Positions 58,507 through 64,000 of a stretch of DNA of 64,000 nucleotides are shown piece by piece. This DNA comes from CBDCWT01 sp965223305 (GTDB lineage Bacteria; Planctomycetota; Planctomycetia; Pirellulales; Pirellulaceae): positions 39,850 through 103,849 of the forward strand of contig CBDCWT010000085.1 of the NCBI GenBank assembly GCA_965223305.1, read 5' to 3'. Every line of letters starts with the position of its first letter. The stretch's first letter is position 1. The notes beneath the pieces were generated by a model, which was not told the DNA's origin, did not search any database, and was given only the letters and a program-made list of their open reading frames with translations. The translations under genes were made by a program, and so were the position numbers.

Positions 58507-59821
58507 ATTGGTTTCGCCGATTTGCGTTTTGGCCAGGAAGCCATGCCAGCGCCAGTCTCTTCAAGCGTGCACGAATCCGCATGCTTGCGACCTCGGCCCT
58601 AGCACAACTCAGATCATTTTGAGCTTGGTACAGCGCGCCTTGCAGTTGATTGACTTCTTTGCGGACCTGCCCCAACCGGCGGTAAGCATGCCCCAGCTCG
58701 GCTTGGAGCAACGTACGGTCCATGTTCGAGAACGTGTTGTGGGCCGGGTACAGCTGCTGTAGATCGAATTTCTCTTCCGGCAGATGATGGCAACCGTTCG
58801 GCTCGCGAATGATCTGCGCCGGAAAGGCAAGTGGTCGTTCCTGCCGGCGGCACTCTCGACCGATGTCGACCATCTCCTTCATCAGCTTTGCCATGCGGGG
58901 TGTGGCAGCGGATCGACACTCGAGCGATTCGTGCAGGATGAAGTCCTGGTGCAGCATCTTTGGTCTTGGTGGATCCAGCAGCTCGGAGACTACGTCGCCG
59001 ATTTGGCTGGCGGCGCCGATCGTCCATGACGCTTGCACGTAGGGCGGCAGGTTGTGGTAGTCCAGCATCGCTACTGGGCGGCCTAGGAGCATTGCCTCGA
59101 GCATCGCCGTCGACGGCGTGGAGATCACCGCGGCGACGCCCTGCAGGCACTCCGACAGTGATTCTCGCTCTTTGTCCGAAACCGTTCGACCACTACCGAT
59201 CGTCTGTGGGAGATCGCCGGTTAACCTCCAAACAACGTCGACAGGCGAACCGCCTAGGGTAGGGTGGTCATCGAACCAGCGTTGCAAGTCAGCCAGTGCC
59301 CGCACGACGGTCGTGTGTTGATCGTCAGTGAAAGCGGGCGTGTTCGCGGTCATCACGAGTATCCGCGCGGGCGGACCGTTCGCCTGCTGAATCCCCCCGT
59401 CCAGCAGCGGATCGAGGCGAGGACTGCCTACTACCTCGCACCTACCGAGGTTGCCCCAGGATTCAAAAATCCGGGCCTGAGATCTGCCCAAACAGGCAAT
59501 CTTGTCTGCCAGGACCGGTTGAAAGAGCGGCAGGCCATCATCGGGATGGTGCGAACGGGGGTTCTCCCAGGTGTTGCGCCACTCGACGATCCCGTCGACC
59601 ACATGCAGAGTCGGTATACGGAGGCGGCTCAGTTTTCGGAGCACGGTGCTGGTGACGCAGCAGAACTCGTCGCTCACCAGAGCCAGATCGCAGTCGATTG
59701 TTTCAGATGCTTCCAGTTCGTCGGGACGGGCGTCGATCCAGCTTGTATCGATTCGGTTCCGCATCACTTCGTAGTGCTGCGGTCTTGACTTGCCATCCAC
59801 GAGTAGGATCTTCGCGTCCAT
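58481..59821 (-). CDS. GT-B-like glycosyl/glycerophosphotransferase
   Basis: About 446 residues. The N-terminus (DAKILLVDGKSRPQHYEVM) and middle (ARILVMTANTPAFTDDQHTT, GVAAVISTPSTAMLEAMLLGRPVAML) match the GT-B fold of CDP-glycerol phosphotransferase and UDP-GlcNAc epimerase-like proteins. The last ~80 residues are a coiled coil (AELGHAYRRLGQVRKEVNQL). The ATG at 59821 is preferred because it lies 20 nt after the exporter gene and starts the first beta-strand. The sugar transferred is unknown, and the coiled coil may mediate assembly with neighbouring transferases. Confidence 0.7.
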   Translation of the reverse strand: MDAKILLVDGKSRPQHYEVMRNRIDTSWIDARPDELEASETIDCDLALVSDEFCCVTSTVLRKLSRLRIPTLHVVDGIVEWRNTWENPRSHHPDDGLPLFQPVLADKIACLGRSQARIFESWGNLGRCEVVGSPRLDPLLDGGIQQANGPPARILVMTANTPAFTDDQHTTVVRALADLQRWFDDHPTLGGSPVDVVWRLTGDLPQTIGSGRTVSDKERESLSECLQGVAAVISTPSTAMLEAMLLGRPVAMLDYHNLPPYVQASWTIGAASQIGDVVSELLDPPRPKMLHQDFILHESLECRSAATPRMAKLMKEMVDIGRECRRQERPLAFPAQIIREPNGCHHLPEEKFDLQQLYPAHNTFSNMDRTLLQAELGHAYRRLGQVRKEVNQLQGALYQAQNDLSCARAEVASMRIRARLKRLALAWLPGQNANRRNQYAENCRHQ

Positions 59822-59841
59822 CCGGTTGTGTCGAGCTCTGC

Positions 59842-61089
59842 TTACGCGGATGTTTTGTTTAGCATCGGGGGCTGCGGCCAGTCGTGTTCCAGACGCACGG
59901 TGAAGAATTCGCTCCACGGATCGGGCGCCGGTGCTGTGATTTGAAAGGCGCAGGCGACGTCGGCGAGGTCAAATAGCTGCTGGCGGTCGGCATCAAAAAT
60001 GGCCACGCGGGCGTAGTAGGTACCCGCCAAGAGTGGCACTTTGTTCAAACGCACGTGGATGCAGTGCGTGCCCATTTCGATTGGGACGGTCACCTGCTGA
60101 GTGTGGTTCGAGAGCGATGCGAAATCCCCCATTCGCGCGGAACCAAAGCGAAGATGGAGTGTCACGTTAGGGAGCGGACGAGCCGCTTGGTAACGGATGG
60201 CGAAGACGATATCAGCGCCAGAACGAAAGCTTTTCGTTCGTGTGAAGCGGTTGTCGCACGTCTCGACTTCTCGAATAGCGACCGTAGAGGCTTCCGCTGG
60301 ACGATTTTGATCTCGATCGATATCGTCAGCCAACGAGAGCGATTCGTAGTGACAGACGGCTTCGCTCAGGTCGCGCGCGTCGAATAGCTTGCCGCCGTCG
60401 AGTACGGCTCCACGGTTGCATACGCGGAATAGGCAGTTCACATCGTGGCTGACTAGTATCGCGGCGACGCCATTATCGATCATCGACAGAATGCGGTTGT
60501 AGCACTTGAGGCGGAATCCGGCGTCGCCTACCGCCAGGACTTCGTCAATAAGCACGATATCTCGAACGAGTGAGCTGGCCACGGCGAACCCAAGTCGCAC
60601 CCGCATGCCGGTGCTGTAGCTGCGGACAGGATCGTCGATGGCGGAACCGATCTCGGCGAAGTCAACAATTTCGTCAAACCGTCGATCCACCTCTCGTCTT
60701 GATAGTCCGAGAATCGCTGCATTGACGTAGACGTTCTCGCGTCCGGACAGCAGCGGGTGGAAGCCGACGCCGAGTTCGATCAACGCGCCGACTTTACCGT
60801 AGACGCAAATGCGGCCCCGGTCGGGCCGGATCAAGCCCGTGACCAGCTTCAGCAGCGTGCTCTTGCCGGCGCCGTTGCGGCCGATCAAGGCCAGACACTC
60901 GCCTTGTCTCAGTTGCAGCGAGACGTCTTGGATTGCCCAAAACTCGCTCGGCCGAAGTCTCGAATTCCGCTCAGCCGCGGGGCGGAACATCGCTTGCGAA
61001 ATGTCCTGGGCGCCGTACCACAGCGACCTTTTCAAGTGGCGGCAGTACTTCTTCGAGACATTCTCGAGTTCGATCAGCACATCAGACAT
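59842..61089 (-). CDS. wzt: polysaccharide ABC exporter ATPase (Wzt-like)
   Basis: A 415-residue ATPase. Walker A is GRNGAGKST (~residues 70-78), the signature is YSTGMRVRLGF, a form usual in Wzt-type transporters, and Walker B is IVLIDEVLAVGD, followed by the switch His in VSHDVN. After ~residue 250 there is a beta-sandwich C-terminal domain (TLHLRFGSARMGDF, LLAGTYYARVAIFD) like the Wzt carbohydrate-binding module that recognises the finished O-chain end. It follows the permease gene by 13 nt. Together they export a completed, lipid-linked polysaccharide across the inner membrane. Confidence 0.92.
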   Translation of the reverse strand: MSDVLIELENVSKKYCRHLKRSLWYGAQDISQAMFRPAAERNSRLRPSEFWAIQDVSLQLRQGECLALIGRNGAGKSTLLKLVTGLIRPDRGRICVYGKVGALIELGVGFHPLLSGRENVYVNAAILGLSRREVDRRFDEIVDFAEIGSAIDDPVRSYSTGMRVRLGFAVASSLVRDIVLIDEVLAVGDAGFRLKCYNRILSMIDNGVAAILVSHDVNCLFRVCNRGAVLDGGKLFDARDLSEAVCHYESLSLADDIDRDQNRPAEASTVAIREVETCDNRFTRTKSFRSGADIVFAIRYQAARPLPNVTLHLRFGSARMGDFASLSNHTQQVTVPIEMGTHCIHVRLNKVPLLAGTYYARVAIFDADRQQLFDLADVACAFQITAPAPDPWSEFFTVRLEHDWPQPPMLNKTSA

Positions 61090-61102
61090 CGCGGCCCCAC
61101 AC

Positions 61103-61969
61103 TCAGCTTTCCAACCGTTCGATCACAAATGGAAGAGCCACGTTGAGTGAAATCAAGCTGGCCACCAGTGCGATCACCGTGGCGGTCGAAGTGACGCAGA
61201 ACGCGAGCAACTGCTCGGTGTGGCCTTGGAGTAACAGTTCACGAGCCAGCAAGAGCGGTGGACTGACCGGATTCAGCCAGTTGATCGCCGAGATCGCAGA
61301 GCCCGGGGGCGCCAGATAGACGACGGGGGTCAGGTACATCAGAAATTGCAAGCCGATTCCCAGAGCTCGACCGATGTCGTGGTAAAGCGCGCCGAGCGGA
61401 ACGAGTGCCACGCCGAAGACGAGCCCCATGCCCACCATCCCCAGCACTCCTGCCGGAGCGAGCAATGCGGCTGGGGAGAGCGGGATACCGAGCAACAGTA
61501 GGATTCCCAACAGAATGGGTAGCCGGACGAGGAACTGAAAGATCGCCTCGCCGCCCGCTACTAGAATAAGTGACTCGCGCGGAAAGTTGATGCGGGTGAC
61601 GAGTTGCGAGAATTCACCGAAGACCTGCAGCGGTGCATGAGTCGCATCGGAAAACGCTTGCCAGAGGAACGTGCCACTGACGACGAACGCCGCATAGGGA
61701 AACAGCCCCGTCTCAAACTCGACGAGTTGCTGCGATCGGAGCATGACCCATAGGCCGGCGGTTGCCAGCGGCGGTACAAAGGCCCAGCCGATTCCCAGCA
61801 GTGTCTGACGATACCTCGCCCCGATGTTGCGGAGCAGTAGCCGCCAGGCAAGCTCGCGCGACGCGACTAGGTTGCCGACGAGCTGGAATAGCAGCTCGCG
61901 AGGCTGTGTGAGTGGCGAAGCGGGCGTATAAACTGCGACGGGCTGGCGAACTGTATCGGCGCTCTCCAT
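61103..61969 (-). CDS. wzm: polysaccharide ABC exporter permease (Wzm-like)
   Basis: A 288-residue ABC-2 type permease with six predicted membrane helices. A cytoplasmic amphipathic N-terminus (RELAWRLLLRNIGARYRQT) precedes LLGIGWAFVPPLATAGLWVM, which is characteristic of Wzm/TagG. The NFPRESLILV segment is also typical. It is the first gene of a minus-strand operon running through wzt, two GT-B proteins, the HAD protein and the 172-residue protein, down to 54651. Its promoter should lie in the repeat-filled region above 61969. Confidence 0.9.
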   Translation of the reverse strand: MESADTVRQPVAVYTPASPLTQPRELLFQLVGNLVASRELAWRLLLRNIGARYRQTLLGIGWAFVPPLATAGLWVMLRSQQLVEFETGLFPYAAFVVSGTFLWQAFSDATHAPLQVFGEFSQLVTRINFPRESLILVAGGEAIFQFLVRLPILLGILLLLGIPLSPAALLAPAGVLGMVGMGLVFGVALVPLGALYHDIGRALGIGLQFLMYLTPVVYLAPPGSAISAINWLNPVSPPLLLARELLLQGHTEQLLAFCVTSTATVIALVASLISLNVALPFVIERLES

Positions 61970-62865
61970 TCTGGTTCGCTTTCTAACGGGAGGGCGACGC
62001 TCCTGCGGAGCCGTTTTCTAGCCGTCGTTTGGAGGTAGTGTGCTTCTTAAGTTGGGTACGTGATTTCATCTCTCGTCACTCTCCCCTCGGGGAGAGTCGG
62101 CCCGAAGGGCCGGAGAGGGGGGCACTCCGGGATTCCCCTCCCCGGACGCTGACGCGTCCGACCCTCCCGCGAGAGCGGGAGGGTGAAGTGGATGCCCGCA
62201 AGTCTGTTCAGTCATGGAGCGCAGAAGCTGCATCGCCTCTCTAACGGGAGGGCGACGCTCCTGCGGAGCCGTTTTCTACCGACGTATGGGGGTAGTGTGC
62301 TTCTTAAGTTAGGTACGTGATTTCATCTCTCGTCACTCTCCCGTCGGGGAGAGTCGGCCCGAAGGGCCGGAGAGGGGGGGCACTCCGGGATTCCCCTCCC
62401 CGGACGCTACGCGTCCGACCCTCCCGCGAGCGGGAGGGTGAAGTGGATGCCCGCAAGTCTCTTCAGTCATGGCATGGAGCGCAGAAGCTGCATCGCCTCT
62501 CTAACGGGAGGGCGACGCTCCTGCGGAGCCGTTTTCTAGCCGTCGTTTGGAGGTAGTGTGCTTCTTAAGTTGGGTACGTGATTTCATCTCTCGTCACTCT
62601 CTCGTCGGGGAGAGTCGGCCCGAAGGGCCGGAGAGGGGGGCACTCCGGGATTCCCCTCCCCGGACGCTACGCGTCCGACCCTCCCGCGAGCGGGAGGGTG
62701 AGGTGTCCCCGTAAGTTTGTTCAACTCCGCGCGGGCGACTTCTAGCACGATTCCCGGCACCGGTCAATCTGAATCGATTGCTGCGAAAGCAGTGACAGCG
62801 ATGCCAGCGTTCGATAGTGCGAGCTTAGGATTGACCGGCACGCATCGTCTTACTAAATCCTCGTT
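61970..62865. other. divergent intergenic region dominated by tandem repeats
   Basis: About 900 bases between wzm (minus) and the GT8-like gene (plus). Positions 61983-62715 are the tandem repeat listed separately; the remaining 150 bases show nothing recognisable. Open frames at 62029-62244 and 62317-62556 are translations of repeat units and not accepted as genes. Confidence 0.6.
61983..62715. repeat. three tandem ~260-bp repeat units
   Basis: Units start with CTAACGGGAGGGCGACGCTC at 61983, 62241 and 62501, giving periods of 258 and 260; the third is truncated near 62715. Each contains CTCTCCC...GGGGAGAGTCGGCCCGAAGGGCCGG and GGACGCT(GA)ACGCGTCC hairpins and the CCCTCCCGC(GA)GCGGGAGGG hairpin. 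The modules are the same as those scattered singly through the window. Confidence 0.85.
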
Positions 62866-63987
62866 ATGCACGACGTCGCCCTGGTCACGGTTGTTACGAG
62901 CAATCACCTGCACTTCGCACTAGCGCTGGCTCATTCGCTGGCACGACATCACCCAGACACTCCGCTCTTTGTCTGTCTCGCCGATCGGCCACAGGAGGCG
63001 CCGCGGCAGCTCAAGTCTCCTAGCCGCCTCTTTTTTGCCGAAGAGTTGACTATCGACGACTGGCCCCGCTTTGCGTTTCAGTACAGCCCTTTCGAGCTGA
63101 CCTGTGCGCTCAAGCCATTTGCCATCGAGTTCGTTCGTGACCACGGCTTTGGCAAGATTATCTATCTGGATGCGGACATGCAGCTGTACGGCGAGCTAAC
63201 TCCGGTCAGCCGTTTTCTGGACACAAGCGACGTAGTGTTGACACCACATCTTTGTCAACCGCTACCTGCTGATGGGTTCCTGCCTGACGAACAGTCGATC
63301 GAACGAGCGGGGAGACACAACGCCGGCTTTTTAGCCGTGCGGAGCGGACGTTCCGACAGCATGCTCCGCTGGTGGAAATGTCAACTCCGCGACTCGTGCA
63401 TTGTCGACCTGGGCTCTGGGATCTTTGTGGATCAGAGATGGCTCAACGACGTCCCCGATCGATTTGACCGAGTGCTCGTGACCGAACATCCCGGCTGCAA
63501 CGTGGGGTACTGGAATCTGCCCCACCGCAAGCTGAGCCGCACAGCAGAGGGTCAGTTTCTGGTGAACGGCAGGCCGTTGTTGTGTTTTCATTTCAGCGGC
63601 TGGGATCCTAGCCGGCCGAACGTGCTATCGCGATATCAGAATCGCATCCAGGTGCGCGACTGCGAAGCGCTCGAACAGATGGTCCGCCAGTATCACGTTC
63701 TGCTCGAGGTGTGTGGTCGGGCGAAGTACGGGCGCTGGGAATACCGGCATGGCTGTCTGAGCAGTGGGCAACGCATCAGGCCTCTGTGGCGTGAGGCGGT
63801 CCGCATCCGCCATCCGTTGGTGGCTGAGATCGAGGACCCGTTTGATGCGTCCGCGACACCAGCCCTTGCGAAACGACTGGCCGCCGCCGGGCGCCGGTGC
63901 TTGTTTAGTCGACGCGACCGGCGCGAGTGGCCCAGCCGCCTGCTGCGGCGCTCACGTTTCTTGTGGGCCAGACTACGAGCGGCGTGA
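62866..63987 (+). CDS. GT8-like glycosyltransferase
   Basis: A 373-residue GT-A type protein. The N-terminus is VALVTVVTSNHLHFALALAHSL and the metal-binding DxD lies in IIYLDADMQLYGEL. AGRHNAGFLAVRSG and LCFHFSGWDPSRP are the product/acceptor-side blocks of this subgroup, seen in capsule and O-antigen loci. No membrane segment is predicted; the C-terminus is very basic. There is no clear Shine-Dalgarno before ATG 62866. It is transcribed divergently from the wzm operon and may be the first gene of another glycan operon beyond the window. Confidence 0.82.
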   Translation: MHDVALVTVVTSNHLHFALALAHSLARHHPDTPLFVCLADRPQEAPRQLKSPSRLFFAEELTIDDWPRFAFQYSPFELTCALKPFAIEFVRDHGFGKIIYLDADMQLYGELTPVSRFLDTSDVVLTPHLCQPLPADGFLPDEQSIERAGRHNAGFLAVRSGRSDSMLRWWKCQLRDSCIVDLGSGIFVDQRWLNDVPDRFDRVLVTEHPGCNVGYWNLPHRKLSRTAEGQFLVNGRPLLCFHFSGWDPSRPNVLSRYQNRIQVRDCEALEQMVRQYHVLLEVCGRAKYGRWEYRHGCLSSGQRIRPLWREAVRIRHPLVAEIEDPFDASATPALAKRLAAAGRRCLFSRRDRREWPSRLLRRSRFLWARLRAA

Positions 63988-64000
63988 ATCGGTTGATTTG

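Noticed and set aside
62029..62556. Two similar open frames in the tandem repeat
   Set aside because: They are translations of the repeat units; their similarity comes from the DNA repeat and they lack plausible starts or domains.
61983..62715. CRISPR array
   Set aside because: Units are ~260 bp without unique spacers, and no cas gene is present.

Overview
The window looks like a chromosomal segment from a planctomycete, probably of the Pirellula/Blastopirellula group. This rests on two DUF1559 pseudopilin-like proteins (FTLVELLVVLAI leader, HSGG...FCDGSV tail), moderately high GC, many start codons without a clear Shine-Dalgarno, a very long FliD and a dense set of palindromic intergenic repeats. 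No rRNA, tRNA or CRISPR array was recognised.

Layout. 1-3.1 kb: two convergent DUF1559 genes and a small two-helix membrane protein. 3.4-7.1 kb: an IS66-type element (tnpA, tnpB, tnpC) carrying a SEC-C/cysteine-cluster passenger gene between tnpB and tnpC. 7.3-18.5 kb: a fliS-like flagellin chaperone gene followed by four large paralogous TPR-glycosyltransferases related to family GT41 (O-GlcNAc transferase/SPINDLY type), all on the minus strand. 19.6-28.7 kb (plus strand): sugar 3,5-epimerase, SDR reductase, RfbH-type 3-dehydrase, radical SAM protein, GT4, sugar C-methyltransferase-like protein and a double GT2. 28.8-35.7 kb (minus strand): B12-type radical SAM protein, FkbM methyltransferase, CDP-glucose 4,6-dehydratase, glucose-1-phosphate cytidylyltransferase and an asparagine-synthase-like protein. 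35.9-40.7 kb: a giant fliD and flagellin fliC with a clear terminator. 41.8-51.6 kb: envelope polysaccharide functions (GT9 heptosyltransferase-like, GT4, LPS-kinase-like, PMT-like membrane transferase, bacterial sugar transferase, GT4, LptF/LptG permease, PAP2 phosphatase). 52.9-62.0 kb: two methyltransferases (the first frameshifted), a HAD-type protein, two GT-B transferases and a Wzt/Wzm exporter. 62.9-64.0 kb: a GT8-like transferase.

How they may work together (inference). The enzymes for CDP-glucose, CDP-4-keto-6-deoxyglucose and its C3 deoxygenation, plus an RmlC-like epimerase and an SDR reductase, match the known steps to a CDP-3,6-dideoxyhexose of the ascarylose type, except that the E3 ferredoxin-type reductase is not in the window. 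Radical SAM and methyltransferase enzymes could decorate such sugars. The TPR-GT41 array beside fliS, fliC and fliD suggests O-glycosylation of flagellin or another secreted protein. The second half looks like LPS core/O-chain synthesis and ABC-transporter-dependent export.

Intergenic DNA holds several families of palindromic repeats, three tandem ~260-bp units at 62 kb, and two inverted copies of a 174-bp foldback element (MITE-like) with 4-bp YTAR-type flanking duplications, one of which supplies the stop codon of a glycosyltransferase.
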